From: Schistosoma haematobium
Lineage: Eukaryota > Platyhelminthes > Trematoda > Strigeidida > Schistosomatidae
NCBI RefSeq assembly: GCF_000699445.3
Contig: NC_067198.1
Coordinates: 31,561,536-31,625,535, forward strand
Reading direction: 5' to 3'
Length of the DNA stretch: 64,000 nt
Below the pieces are notes generated by a model. That model ran no database searches. It was not told the origin of the DNA and saw nothing but the letters and a program-made list of their open reading frames with translations. The translations under genes were made by a program, and so were the position numbers. Below are positions 1 through 12,690 of this stretch, piece by piece. Position 1 is the first letter of the stretch. Every line of letters begins with the position of its first letter.

Positions 1-1536
1 ACCATAAACAACATAAAGCCTGACACCAGTTCAGTTCGTGTTGATGCAGTGTGGGAACTTGCACCGATGAATATATGTAACAGGTTCTACGTTCCGTATA
101 ACTACTAACAAAAGGCTTTGTTGTCGAAGAGGCTTTCTGCAATTTAATTAAAAGAAATTCTCGATTGTTGAGATCAACGAATAGAATGCGAACCGATAGA
201 TAAACGTTATGGTGGTTAAATAATGGCTGCTCATGACACCTTATTATTGACTTAAGTTCACGAAAGATCATAAATCGAAAACAATACCACTAGCCATATA
301 AATAGTTTTCTATGTAATAAAATAGCATGTTTACATAAAAAAACATGAACACAAAATAAACCTGATAAAATTTCATAGGCGATTGGAGGAAATTAGCTTG
401 TATGTCAATTAATATCCAATTAGTTAAGGCCTGACTGTTAGAACTAAACTTTGAGCATCGTATCAGGTTTAAAATAAACAGATGAAAGGGTGTCGAATTA
501 TCTATATTTTTGTTTGTATTATGACCTTTTATTTGCTACGCAATCGGAAAAATATAAACACAATAGTATAGCAACGCACGCGATTACTGTTCAATAAAGC
601 ACTCTTAATGCACGCCCTGACTATTGGAAAGGTGAAAAAGATAAGCCTGGACTTAGACTACAAAGGATATATTTTCCGGAAAAATACCACGTTCATATGC
701 AGATCTTCCTTTCAGTAATTATTAATTACATTTTCATACAGAAAAATAGCAAAACTGAGTAAACACATCACAAAGGTTATCAGAATACAGTAGAGTGACG
801 TACTGAAATGATTAATAACCGAGATTGATATGGCAGTTAAGAATTAGGTCTGGAAGTCAGGTTTTAATTGCTTGGGGAGTGAATGATCTACACACTGATT
901 CCCTTCAACCCGATATGAAATTTTTTTTCAGATTAATATTTTATGCTTAACCACGTCACGTTATCGTGTAAAAAAATTTTCTTTTTATATGGTAGCCTTG
1001 TCTTTAATATCGAATCACTTGGAGGCTCAAGTCAATAGTTCGTCCATCCATATCGTATCATTGCCCATCGTCTATTGATCAGTATTTTTTCTTTCATTCA
1101 AACAGTCCAAGATCCGTTTATCAAATCAATGAACCTCAATGACTATCATACTGAATTAATCAATAATCTTACTCTCGACTGATTTATTATCAGTTTGCCT
1201 TTACCACTACTAGTATGAACCGATGATGTATGTTACCGAGAAATACACTAATCGGCTTTATTACTTCAAAAACCTTCACGGTCACAAAGAATCAGATTCT
1301 ATATGTGTAGCAATTTCTCAGAGTCTATCATTAATATCCATGTACACAGAATATCTACTGGTGACAATTCTTGCTTGGAAAATACTTCACGAACCAGATA
1401 TTTAAATATGTAATTGATTAGACAGATCAGTAAGCATAAAAACTATGGGAGACTAACAAAATAACAATTTATCATTAATTTGTTCATCAGGTATTTGGGC
1501 ATAAGCCACAATCTAATGATAAGGACTAATCACGCT
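1..1536. other. Non-coding AT-rich stretch, probably intron of the His-tRNA synthetase gene
   Basis: No exon of the synthetase or other recognisable coding sequence was found on either strand; open frames are short and contain no motif. Because the missing 3' exons of the minus-strand synthetase gene must lie further left, this stretch is probably intronic. That placement is inference. Confidence 0.4.
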
Positions 1537-1625
1537 ACCCGGTTTCCCAAACCAAATTAGGTGGGGCAGGGTTCGAACCAGGAGCTTATTGACCGAAAGT
1601 CGAACACCTCAATCACAGGAGACAT
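1537..1625 (-). repeat. tRNA-like SINE fragment
   Basis: The minus strand holds a B-box-like GGTTCGAACCC preceded by a tRNA-like arm. It directly abuts the LTR starting at 1626. It may be a SINE remnant or decayed tRNA; no complete cloverleaf was confirmed. Confidence 0.35.
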
Positions 1626-2113
1626 TGTAGTGGCTGATCCTATATCAAGCCCATATAGCTTATTCTAGCTTCTGGACTAACCAATTCATCCATTCTTCTC
1701 AAGGTACATTTTGACCTTGTTAACTATTAGCTTATCAACCTTGACTTTTTATGAGTGTATGTGCGTACATTGGTTTTCCTACTCATCACATGCCTGTAAC
1801 TTATTTTTGGTCTGACTATAAATATTGATTCACGCTTGGTTAAATTGAGTTGGCTCGCTCGCCTTTTCACCGAGCGTCATTTAGTCCTGCTTTTCTCTCT
1901 CCCATTCGCTTCCTTCGCTGTCTCCCCGATTTTCTGTGCAGATCAACTTTACGAAATAAACGTATTTAAAACTCCGTTCTCGTATTTGACTTATTTAATT
2001 CCGTTATTCACTAACGCGATTTAAGTTGATCATTATATACGAGAGTAGCCAGGATGTATATTTCAATAACAATCAGAAACGATTTAACTGGAAACAGATC
2101 TAGGGCCATAACA
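1626..2113 (+). mobile_element. Solo LTR, same family as the LTRs at 35.1 and 61.0 kb
   Basis: It begins TGTAGTGGC and ends near CCATAACA. Inside are a TATA-like element (CTATAAATATTG) and a polyadenylation-like AAATAAACG. It aligns by eye along its whole length with the reverse complement of 35138-35575 and with the arms at 61031-61973. No internal region follows, so it is a solo LTR. A 4-bp duplication is not clean (acat on the left, acgt on the right). Confidence 0.55.
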
Positions 2114-2957
2114 ACGTAAAAAAATACATAACTAGATGAACCAAAGTAACCAATGAAGATAGTCGTGTACGAGAACAAGATTCAAACAAATGCTTAATTA
2201 AAAGTATGGAATCGATGAAATTGGTAAACTTTAAACAGGAATAAATATTGATTATAGTCCTTTTTAAAAACTGAGGATGCGACTAGTGGTTTCGTTGAGA
2301 CAGTAATTCATGGAAAGCGGTGGTTTGTAGCATCAAAAAAGAACAAAACTTACGAAGGTCATTTCAATTATTTCCTTATTATTTAGCTGCTTGATTATAT
2401 TAGTACGGAAAAAAACTGTTATAGCCAGCTAATTAGCATCGATTCAGCTGGTAATTATAGACTCAATTTTAAAGCCCTAGCCACTTTATCTAATAAATAA
2501 ATACACTTAAAATCCTTAACAAGACAACGAAGAACTATACACCGGCTATTTGTCTCTATATGCCTAACCTAGCAATCACGCAAGCAGGCGGATTTCAGTA
2601 GGATAAAAACGTGAGAAATGTAAACAGTTCTTAACAAACTCTTAGAAGCTTAGCACTTGCTTCTGTAAGTAAGTTTGTCATTATACGAGCATCTAACGAA
2701 AAAAGGTCAAGAAAATAGTTAATCATAAGTTGTACGAATGACAGCAACACAATTAACATAGTCACATTGATGAGTTATTTATAAGATTATCAGAGCTCAC
2801 ACATTTTTAGGTGCTTGTTTTGTTGAAGAATGATAAAAGCTGTACAAACAAACTATATATTACAGAAAACACAACTCTGGCAAAATTACAATACATTTTT
2901 GTTTTACTAAAATCTTTACTGAAACATGGAAACATTTGATAAGCTCATTGGACAAAC
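2114..2957. other. Intron of the His-tRNA synthetase gene, nothing else seen
   Basis: Lies downstream (minus strand) of the last recognisable synthetase exon, which ends at 2958 with a GTTTGT donor. No further exon or repeat was recognised. Confidence 0.4.
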
Positions 2958-5900
2958 CTTTCAAAACAGCTTCGTAAATAACACCGGTATAGTAATCCAA
3001 CCCGCGCGCTAGACTTAAATCGAAACTAATTCGCTCTTCTATCCCAAGTGCTTTACAATAGTCTAATAATAATCTCATTTCCTGAAGAGCGGCTTTAGCT
3101 GATGATTGATTATTAAGATGCTCGTCTGATTCGAGACGTTCAACTAGATCCAAACCTCCAGTTAGCTGAACATACGAACCAATTTTATCTGCAGCTTCAG
3201 GTGACAACCCTCTGTCTTCACATAATTCCCGTCTGACATCTTCCCAAGGAATCTAGAAAATGCAAGATGAATGCGACTTACAGACAAGGTTCATGAACAC
3301 AAAGGTTGGCATGAATATATTTATTCAAATGCACAAAATCTTCTGATCTATAATGTTGCACAAATCCACAGAAAAGCTTTAAATATATATAACTAAAAAT
3401 CGATTTAACCAACAGAATATAAAACTGAAACCCTAACGGGGTAAATTACGCAAGACTGTTAACTAATGCATCTATATCAGAGCAGTACTATTTCAATAAT
3501 TGCTGTAAGTTTCCTTTATTTAAGTTTCAGCACCACAATCCTCGGATCTTGGAAACAGAAGAAATAATTATGAATAGGTTGAAGAAACATATATACAATG
3601 ATCTTAAAATCAAAAATCGTGATTGTTTTAGACACGTGTGGAATTTCCGATGCTAGTGTCCACGTTCATATCATGTAAAAATCCCGGCTACTAAACACTA
3701 ACACTGATTTATTAAGTACTGACTGTTACACTATCACTGTACTGGGTTCATCATACAAACACTTAATTCGCAACCTCCCATAACAGTTGTTGAAGTCGCT
3801 TCTGGTTCAAAATCTATTAGATTTTATAGACATTTTTCTAGAAGTTCAAAAGAATCATTTTATCTAAATGGAACCTATTACTGAACTAAAAACCTATTAT
3901 ATTGAAATAAGTGAAGCAAACATTCCATTTGGAGTACTCCACTTTTAATTATAGTATTGTAAGTATGAACTTCATCCAAGTAGTGTCACTAGCTCTTGTG
4001 AAGATTGTGTGGTCCAAGTTTGAGTACATGGATTGCTACTGCGTAATACCATTAATCTAGAAGTAAAGAGACCCATTTACCCTTATTTTCATCAAGAATA
4101 ATGACTTATCAAAGGTATCACAAATATACGTAAATAGTTTCGGGGTACCAAGTATATCGTAACAACAAATAAGCAGTAAAGAAATATTGTATGTCAATAA
4201 GCAAGTTATCTGTCAACAAATGTGATTTACATGACATCAGCACCCTATATCAGTGTTTCAACGTAGAAAATGACTGGATGAAGAATTCTTTGTAAAATGA
4301 ACCAATAGTGTTAACTAGTTATTTTACCAGAAGTAGTAATGTGATCAATGTCAAGTTATTTCGTATGATTTAGTTATAAATCGCGTCGTCACATTCAACA
4401 TAAATGTGCGATTCCATCGCAGAGACAATTTAATTCTACAAAATGTGATTAATTCTTTTGTAACTGGAACAATGGAGTATCAAGCCATTCACTTCATGTA
4501 TTATTCGGCTATACAATTTTATATGACGTTAATTTTTTATCGCAAGAAAGTGAACTGCTTCCCTATCGATGTATGATTGCTTTTACATTCATAAAACTCA
4601 CTAATTAAGTGCATAAAACTTTGCCAGTGAATATTCAATATAAGTTAATCAGAGGAACAGAAAGGTATCGGGCTGATTAAAAAGTTACTCAGTAACTTCA
4701 TTTTGGGGGGCATAGAATCGTAATCATGCTTAGTTTCTGATGATAATTTGTAATATTTATTATAGATAATTATATCTTGAGTGTAGTAATATAACAACAA
4801 ATATGCAGCGGCATTCTTAATGAGACTAAAACCAGAATTAAGTTTGAATAATTAAGAATGCCAAAAGCACTACATTAAGGAATATGGAAAATATTGCAGA
4901 ACATTCCGAAAATTACGAGACGGAGTGCTTCCACGAATGTTTTCTAGGTATTGAAATACTAAACTTAAGATCTAATGAATATGCTTGACGCAGATTCTCT
5001 AGACGCAGATTAAAAATATGCCTAGCTGAACACCATGAAAAATAGGTTGAATCAATGATAACCTTGATATGGATATTTACGTAGACTTTACAATGCACAG
5101 AAATGTCACGTGAAGCTGGTATGTAGATTTAGGAACTCAAGTTACAGGTTCGGATTCTTTTATTAATTAAGGTTTGAGCAAAATAATATTGTTAGGTCTA
5201 ACTACAGGTTTATTCCATAACTTAGTAGATAAACCCATGGCTGGCCATTATATTTTCTTCGCTTTGTTACATAAAGAAATCTAAAAAGTGGTAACTGAAC
5301 AAATCTAATACCTACCTTGTCTAGTTTGTCAACTGAGGAACAAGCTGAAACAAACTTATCCGATGGCACATTACAAGCCGAAAACAATCCATCAAGCAAA
5401 CGTCTGTGGTTGATCTTTATGACAAAATCGCCTAAATCCAATTCTGAAAGCACTTCGTATATTATTCGAAGGCATTCTGCATCCGCCAACATTAGCCCAT
5501 GATCTCCAGCAATATCGAAATCCTGGAAAATGAGAAAACATTTGTGGAAGAATGGAATGCTGACTTTTAAACAGATGGTTAACAAGGTGAAACCCGAACT
5601 TACCTACTGTGCAACATCGGCTTACTCAGTATTAACTTACGATTATAATTTGTATATCGTTTATGTATTTGTTGCACTTGGTACATTGACTTAATATAGA
5701 CATACGTGTCATTTTAGCATGTCTCAAGCATCACAATAAGAGAAGAGCCTGAATAGATGAAGACGAACTGATAACGAGGGAAAAATATTAAGGTTAGTGA
5801 GCTATAAAACGAGTATTAAATATTTTTATATATCTCTCCTGTGTATGAGAGAAGTGAATGTGGATTAACATTCAAGGTATTACTCTACGCTAACCCGTAT

Positions 5901-8900
5901 TTTAGGTAAAGTCAAACACCTTAAGTATTACACCACAGTTTAGAGGTATGATGCAGTACTAAATATGAAACAAAAAATTAGGACGAAATACATAACCTTG
6001 CGTTTGCTGCTTTTAGTTTTCCCGTTCTTCAACCAACCTGTCTGGCATGGGGAGACCTTGTGTAACGATTGTTCCAGCCAGTATAGCTCGATCCCTTGAT
6101 CATGAAAGGCAAGCCCGACCACCACATCTAGGTAGCAACAACGAACGGGCCAGAACTGTATGCATTAATTATGAACAACACATATAAGCGAACAATTGTT
6201 TTCAATTAGATCGTCATTACGCTTTACTCTAATATACATGAATATTTATACGAAAATGTTAAAACAATCAAGGCAATATGGGTCAATAATCACAATGAAA
6301 TAGAATAGGTCACCACACGCAATAAGTAAAATTACAAGTTGGTAGCAGGAAGACAAGTGTACTGATAATAGTAAGAATAATAAAATACGATAACAAAAGT
6401 CTTATCAATAGTTAAACGTTGGAAATAGAAGGTCAAACATGGGTAAATAGACTTGGAATAGTCATCACAAAACATTAAAATCATTACGTGATAAGAAGTG
6501 TGTAAATAATTAGGTAGTGAAGAATACAAACGGCAAGAGGCGGAAAATTACAAATAAATACTAGATGTGGAAATAGGCTAGTGATAACGAAAATAGAATG
6601 GAATAAATAAATAATAATGATTTTTAAAAAAATCGTTAGTTAAGTTATAACTGGCCATGGAAGGGATATGGGGGTTACGAATTTCTTATGTACACATAAA
6701 TTGGGGTTATATGTACGAATTCCTATAGCTTCAGCTATATGTAAGAGGCGGGAACGAACTCTGTTGGGAAATGATGGAGGTATACGATAGATCACTCGAA
6801 ATGATTTTTATTTATCTACAGCATGACCGCTAACGATGAGATGTGCCAAGATAGAACTGCGAATTGTTTTTATCTGGCCTTTTATAAATCAAGCTGGCAG
6901 ATGTTCACTCATTCGTTGGTTAAGTTGCCTGGTAGTACGCCCGATATAGCTATCAACAGGAGCAACCGAATTTGTAAATGCACATTAAGGAGGTCGACTC
7001 AGGTAACCTATCCTTCGTTTGCGTAGACATCGCTAGTCGACAAGGGAAAGTCAACGCAAGATTGGCTGCGTAGAATGACCTGGTGATTACTTTAGTTAAC
7101 CTATATTTCAGAGTATCACTAGCCACATACCCGTTAAATTGTAGTTTCATGTATAAAGGTTTCTTACGAACAGTCGAAATCTCCAACTTCTTTATTATGT
7201 CATACATGTACTTCTTAATGAAAGCACTGGAGTGGCCGATCTCGGTCAGTGAGTTGTTGATGAATTAAAGCTCCTGACTTAGAGTGTTTACTGTGCAGAT
7301 CTTTTTAGCTCTGCTAGTGAGATATCTAACCAAATTTCTCTTGTAACGGATAGGTGTGAAACTGCGGAAGTGAGTATATTGGCAAGCAGACATGAAACTA
7401 CAATTTAACGGGTATGTGGCTAGTGATACTCTGAAATATAGGTTAACTAAAGTAATCACCAGGTCATTCTACGCAGCCAATCTTGCGTTGACTTTCCCTT
7501 GTCGACTAGCGATGTCTACGCAAACGAAGGATAGGTTACCTGAGTCGACCTCCTTAATGTGCATTTACAAATTCGGTTGCTCCTGTTGATAGCTATATCG
7601 GGCGTACTACCAGGCAACTTAACCAACGAATGAGTGAACATCTGCCAGCTTGGTTTATAAAAGGCCAGATAAAAACAATTCGCAGTTCTATCTTGGCACA
7701 TCTCATCGTTAGCGGTCATGCTGTAGATAAATAAAAATCATTTCGAGTGATCTATCGTATACCTCCATCATTTCCCAACAGAGTTCGTTCCCGCCTCTTA
7801 CATATAGCTGAAGCTATAGGAATTCGTACATATAACCCCAATTTATGTGTACATAAGAAATTCGTAACCCCCATATCCCTTCCATGGCCAGTTATAACTT
7901 AACTAACGATTTTTTTAAAAATCATTATTATTTATTTATTCCATTCTATTTTCGTTATCACTAGCCTATTTCCACATCTAGTATTTATTTGTAATTTTCC
8001 GCCTCTTGCCGTTTGTATTCTTCACTACCTAATTATTTACACACTTCTTATCACGTAATGATTTTAATGTTTTGTGATGACTATTCCAAGTCTATTTACC
8101 CATGTTTGACCTTCTATTTCCAACGTTTAACTATTGATAAGACTTTTGTTATCGTATTTTATTATTCTTACTATTATCAGTACACTTGTCTTCCTGCTAC
8201 CAACTTGTAATTTTACTTATTGCGTGTGGTGACCTATTCTATTTCATTGTGATTATTGACCCATATTGCCTTGATTGTTTTAACATTTTCGTATAAATAT
8301 TCATGTATATTAGAGTAAAGCGTAATGACGATCTAATTGAAAACAATTGTTCGCTTATATGTGTTGTTCTAATTTTCTCAATAGGATTCTTTAACATTGT
8401 TGAGCCAGTGCACGAAACTGACTTCCAGGACATCAAGAATTCTACTACACTACTTGGTATCCTAATCTGATGCGTACTTAAGGTCATGCAGGTAGGCGTT
8501 TAATTAACGATAACCCTAGTTTTCGTGAAAACACGGAAAACAATTCATTGAGTTGCAAAGCAGGTTATAGAGTTGAGCACGGGTCTCGCAAATGTTTAGT
8601 TCGAATAATTTTAATTATTATAGATTTACAGCCCTGAAATCTCAGAAGACATGCAGAGAGTAAACTAGGTTATTAGGAGCAAATGTGGTAACCGAATTTG
8701 GGAACCAACCAAACCCAACAGACAACTAAACACCCGACCTTGTCGCAACAAAGGCGGAATGGTAACGAAATGTAATCATTAGGCAGACACAACAATGAAG
8801 TTAAGTGACTTCGAAAAGTAAAACTTGTAGTAATTTACTTACACACTGGTAAAACTCCCGGTAACGACCGCGCGACATAGCCGGTTGATCACGCCGATAA

Positions 8901-9537
8901 ACCTTTCCAATTTGATATCGCTTGATAGATTTAATCTTATGCATGGCAACATAACGGGCGAATGGGACCTTCACTGCATCATAAACAATAATTCTAACAT
9001 ACGGTTAAATCATATCTAAGAGAAAGCGCCTCGCCGCCTTGATCCTGAAGATCGTATATGAGTTTAGATTCTTCGCCATACTTTCCAGCTAGCACTTCCT
9101 AATTCCTGTAAAACTCGAAACGTCTGAAGTTACCTTGAGCTCAAAAACAGGGGTGTCTATCGTGACCGCATCATGACGCTTGAAACACCGTATTATTGTA
9201 CTAAAAACACCTTCAAGAATTGTCATTTGGAGGGGATCCCGATCTTTTGTTCCCTATTTCAATCAGAGGAATTTTCAGTATTACCTTTGGAACTTTTAAA
9301 TTGTACTTCACTTCGCACTGTTTGATGGATGACTTGGCCATTTGCTCTGTGATTTTTTGCACCTAGCATTAAAATATAACTTCGATTTTAGGTACGAGAA
9401 CCTGAAGAATAGACATTTTAACTGCACTACCAAGATAACCAACGTTTGTGCGCATTACTGATTGTCTTACAAAAATAAGCTAAACTCACTTTTGTCTCCT
9501 TTAGGATATTCACATCACCGGTAGGTAATTCAGGCAT
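2958..9537 (-). CDS. HARS: Histidyl-tRNA synthetase, 5' seven exons (3' end outside window)
   Basis: Class II aminoacyl-tRNA synthetase that charges tRNA-His with histidine. Exons, in order on the minus strand: 9537-9490, 9362-9285, 9253-9134, 9098-9003, 8968-8843, 5522-5316, 3252-2958. All have AG/GT boundaries and compatible phases, giving about 323 residues. Order and wording match animal HARS: the IIRCFKRH and TPVFELK stretches, then GKYGE and LIYDL, motif 2 (VYRRD then RGRYREFYQ), [14 protein letters not shown], and the histidine-binding [10 protein letters not shown]. Motif 3 and the anticodon-binding domain are not in the window and should lie to the left. The start ATG gives a short N-terminus with no full WHEP domain; an upstream exon cannot be excluded. 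No stop or frameshift lies in the exons, so it looks functional. Confidence 0.93.
3253..5315 (-). other. Synthetase intron with a short perfect palindrome
   Basis: No repeat family or exon recognised. A 12-bp inverted repeat (GGCATTCTTAAT at 4810-4821 and its complement at 4851-4862) is the only structure seen. Confidence 0.5.
6173..7389 (-). mobile_element. Penelope-like element fragment, minus-strand arm
   Basis: Reading leftward from 7389, the frame gives [24 protein letters not shown], then after a small disruption [31 protein letters not shown], and after another shift [21 protein letters not shown]. This is the Penelope order: post-RT linker, then a GIY-YIG endonuclease with YIG and Arg retained. 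The RT is missing (5' truncated). The element lies inside the 5523-8842 synthetase intron in the same orientation as the gene. It abuts the plus-strand copy at 7390 and is non-functional. Confidence 0.7.
7390..8369 (+). mobile_element. Penelope-like element fragment, plus-strand arm
   Basis: Inverse copy of 6173-7152: MKLQFNGYV at 7392, YKFGCSC near 7570, a frame break, [10 protein letters not shown] ending in SGHAVDK at about 7734, then 3' untranslated sequence to 8369. The two arms map onto each other with coordinate sum 14542 over about 980 bp. The only difference noted is at 6889/7653. It is truncated about 237 bp more at its 5' end than the opposite copy. Confidence 0.7.
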
Positions 9538-9756
9538 GGCATACGTAGCGCATCTAATAAATCGACCTCGCACTCAATTATAAGTTTGTTCTTCTCTGTC
9601 GCATTGGAAACTTCTCAAAACATTAAATTTGCCATTATATGTATCTATGAAAGGATTTATAGCCCCTTGCTCAGGGATAGAAAACCAAGTCACTAAATAA
9701 TTACTGAGTGGGTTTCAACAGATATTTGTTTCCGTTTCGGTTTGAATAGTTCAGAT

Positions 9757-10468
9757 TCAGATCTGTGTAGTAAGGACAGAAGGCCCACGGCCTATGTTAT
9801 TCCTTTTCCCGTATGCTTCTGTGAGTGTCCAATCTTCTCTTGAGAGAGTCAATTGAAGGTGCGGACACCACTGCTTCAGGCAGCAGGTTCCAACTATTGA
9901 TGACTCGGTGTGAAAACCTGTATGCGACGGGTATTTCATTCGTTCTCGGCTTTTCTATTCGCCTGCCCTATCCTATGAGATGTCCCGATCTAGTGGGAAG
10001 AAAAACAGACTATATGTTAGGTCCAAAATCATTTCTTAGTTTTCTATTCATCAAACTCAGATCACCACTTAATCTGCAATAGAACATAGTAAATAGATCT
10101 AGCTTCTAAAGTCGCTCTTTTTATGGTAAACCCTGGAGTCCCAGAATTGTACGAATAGCTGCCCTCTGTACTTTTTCAGGGATATCCGAGTCACCTCTTA
10201 AACAGGAGCTTGCAGCCTGAACACAGTTCTCAATCTTAGTTCTCACTAAGGTTGTGTATACTGTAGTGAACATGGTAGTATTTAACTTGGTGGATGTCCG
10301 TCTTAAAGCCTGAAGGGTTCTAAACCCCTTAGCTGCGACCTGCTGGTAATGGGCTGTGGTGTAAAGATCATGACCCACTGTCACCCCTAGATCTTTATGA
10401 GACCGGACTACGGGTAATGGCACTTCCCTTATGTTGTAACTGTTAACCTTTGCATCCCCAACGTGCAT
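9757..10468 (-). pseudogene. CR1-like RT thumb and C-terminal tail
   Basis: Contains SHKDLGVTVGHDL, GFRTLQALRR, NCVQAASSCLRGD and VQRAAIRTI, then after stops SHRVINSWNLLPEAVV and SIDSLKRRLDTH, the usual tail of CR1-type RT proteins. It is out of frame with the preceding part. Confidence 0.7.
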
Positions 10469-12400
10469 AACATTGGAGACTGTACTATACTTGAAAGGTC
10501 ATTAACATACATTATAAAAATTAAAGGACCTAGGACGGAACCTTGAGGTACCCCACTAAGTACTGGTCTCCAGATGGAGCACTTGGAATTTGTTCTTACT
10601 TGCTGTCTACGACCTACTAGGAAATCCTTAATCCATTTTAATATAGGTCCGGCAATACCAATGTTTTCCAACTTCAATAGCAGTCTATTTGTTGGCACCT
10701 TGTCAAAAGCCTTACTGAAATCTATGTAAACAACATCCATTGAGTTTCCGCTGTCTAGTGCCTTTATCCAGAACTCCCTTGCTATAAGGAGGTTCGTTGT
10801 ACAAGATAGACCCTTCCTAAAACCATGTTGTTCTATATTTAGCAAGTCGTCGGTTTCTATTAATGCCATTATGGTCCGTTTGACTATTCTTTTCAGTATT
10901 TTAACTACAACACTGGTGAGGCTGACAGGTCTGTGGTTCAATGGAAGTTGTCTTGGTCCTGTCTTATGCATGGGAGTGACGATTGCGTCCTTCCAGTCCA
11001 TAGGTAACATACCTTGTTCAAGTGACATACTGAATATCACAGTCAGTGGGACCGCGATATATTGTCCAATATGTCTCAAGATTTTGGGGTGCAGTTCATC
11101 TGGTCCTGCTGACTTTTCCACGTTTAAGGTGCTAAGAGCCTTAAGCACATCGTCTTGATCGAAGTCCACGGTGAGCAGGTGGTTTGTTGACTGTTTGTTT
11201 TGGTTTGGTTCTTTGTCTAGAGGAGGTTCCTGAGTGAAAACTGCCCCAAAATAGTCAGCCATAGCCTCTGCTTTTTCCTGATCTTCTATCATTTCAGATT
11301 CACTTCCTACTTTAATTAGGTTGGGAGTCCAATGATGCATCGCTGTTCTGTAGTTTATGTACGAGAATATTCTCTTGGGTTGCTTGAGTGCAGATTGTGC
11401 TAGCTGCCTTTCATATTTTCTTTGAGCTTCCCAAACTTTTGTTATACACTTGTTTCTTACCGATCTGTAGCGTTCCATCGTGCCAAGGCGGATGGCGACA
11501 TCCCAACATTTCTTCTTTTGTCTTAGTAAGCGTTGAATATCCCGGCCTATGCAGGGATGACCGTGCTTCTTCTTCTTCTTTGGAACTGTCCAGGGTATGT
11601 ATGGTTGAGTTACCCGATTGTATAACTGCCTGAAAAGAGTCCATGCCTCTTGTACTGACACTCTTGAGTCGATTTCCCAGTTTCCAGCCAATGCCTCCAT
11701 ATCTGCCTTCCATATGTTAGGACGGGCCGGCGCAACTGTTTGACAAGCAGTCTCAGCCGTGAATTTAAATAAGATGACTGCATGGTCAGTTCTTCCTAGT
11801 GTTGGGAGAAAATTCATTTGACCAACGTCATCACAGCGTGTGAAGACTAAATCTAATAGAGAAGAAGAGTTTCTTAAGTCGTATCTTGTGGGATCTCTAA
11901 TGTGTTGGAATAATGCTAATCCAGTCGAAATTTCTAACAGTTTGCAGTCGAACGACGTTACCGATGACCCTACTTCTAAGTTAACGCAGTTTATGTACGA
12001 TGCATTAAAGTCGTCTACTACAAGGCTTTTACCCTTGTTACACCAGGACTTAAGTTTACTTAGGAGAAAATCATCTGCTACACATTCTGGACTTCGATAT
12101 ACTTCAACTAATTCAATATCTTGCCGTCTACATTTCAGCTTGCATCTCGCCAGTTCATATGTCCCTGAAACATGTGCTACTGTCTCAGCTAATCTTATGG
12201 TTAGGGTACTTTCCGTGTACAGGATAACCCCGCCTCCCCTACGGTTTAATCTATCAGCCCTATTGGTTAAAAAATCACTCGACTGGATTTCACTATCTAA
12301 TACTTCTGACGTTAACCAAGTTTCCGAGTGAGCAGTAACATCCTGTTTTTTTAATCCACCATTGACCTAAGCTCCGCCATTTTATTTAGTAGGCTGCGAG
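10429..12400 (-). pseudogene. CR1-like endonuclease-reverse transcriptase polyprotein, broken
   Basis: The endonuclease opens with TNARSLLNKMAELRS (about 12400), shifts frame, and continues with ETWLTSEV, NRRGGGVILY, VDDFNAS and SDHAV-like GRTDHAV. The RT follows with SAGPDELHPKIL, NHRPVSLTSV, QHGFRKG, VVYIDFSKAFDKVP, GVPQGSVLGP and YVNDL. Just after YVNDL...SPML (about 10475) a deletion joins the chain, out of frame, to MHVGDAKVNS. The segment that should carry the F/YADD catalytic pair is gone, so the enzyme cannot be active. The reading frame is otherwise open for about 640 codons without an ATG near its start. Confidence 0.8.
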
Positions 12401-12448
12401 CATTTGTGTAGCATACCCTTAAGTCTGAGGAGAACTTTCCCTTACCAC

Positions 12449-12690
12449 CTAGAGTGGTTTGGCGATCGTTTTGCTCCGAACGTTTACAATTTGAAAACCC
12501 TTAAGAACGAGGTTTCTTTCACCGTTTCGGCAACGCTCATTTATTTCCAGTTCTGCAGCTCGTCTCTTGATACGATCAGCTAGGCTGAGATCCTCATGGA
12601 CGTATATTCCGGATCCAATCAGTTTACGTGAGTTACCTAGAATCAGGTTCCTTTCTTCAACGGTGACAGGAAGCTTGATGGCCTGTATTA
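12449..12690 (-). pseudogene. CR1-like ORF1 C-terminal remnant
   Basis: An open stretch with IKLPVTVEERNLIL, IYVHEDLSLADRIKRR and RNGERNLVL resembles the conserved C-terminal part of ORF1 proteins of CR1/L1-type elements. It sits directly before the endonuclease region, as expected. Assignment is by general resemblance. Confidence 0.5.

Larger units (their letters stand above)
6173..8369. repeat. Large head-to-head inverted repeat, arms about 980 bp
   Basis: Arms 6173-7152 and 7390-8369 are near-perfect reverse complements; 7153-7389 is the extra 5' part of the minus-strand copy. Flanks TAATTAT (left) and TAATTTT (right) may be a decayed target duplication. The whole structure is transcribed as part of a synthetase intron. 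Confidence 0.85.
9700..12690 (-). mobile_element. CR1-like non-LTR retrotransposon A, decayed
   Basis: Order on the minus strand: ORF1 C-terminal piece, APE-type endonuclease, reverse transcriptase, RT thumb/C-terminus, 3' tail. The left limit is approximate. Its 3' end lies only about 160 bp upstream of the synthetase start codon. Several frameshifts and a deletion over the RT active site make it dead. Confidence 0.75.

Noticed and set aside
1045..1090. Possible synthetase exon with RYDG-like reading on the minus strand
   Set aside because: The frame gives IRYGWT with stops nearby and no match to the expected GGRYDG context.
11840..12331. 163-codon plus-strand open frame
   Set aside because: It is the antisense shadow of the CR1 endonuclease, whose minus-strand reading has clear protein motifs.
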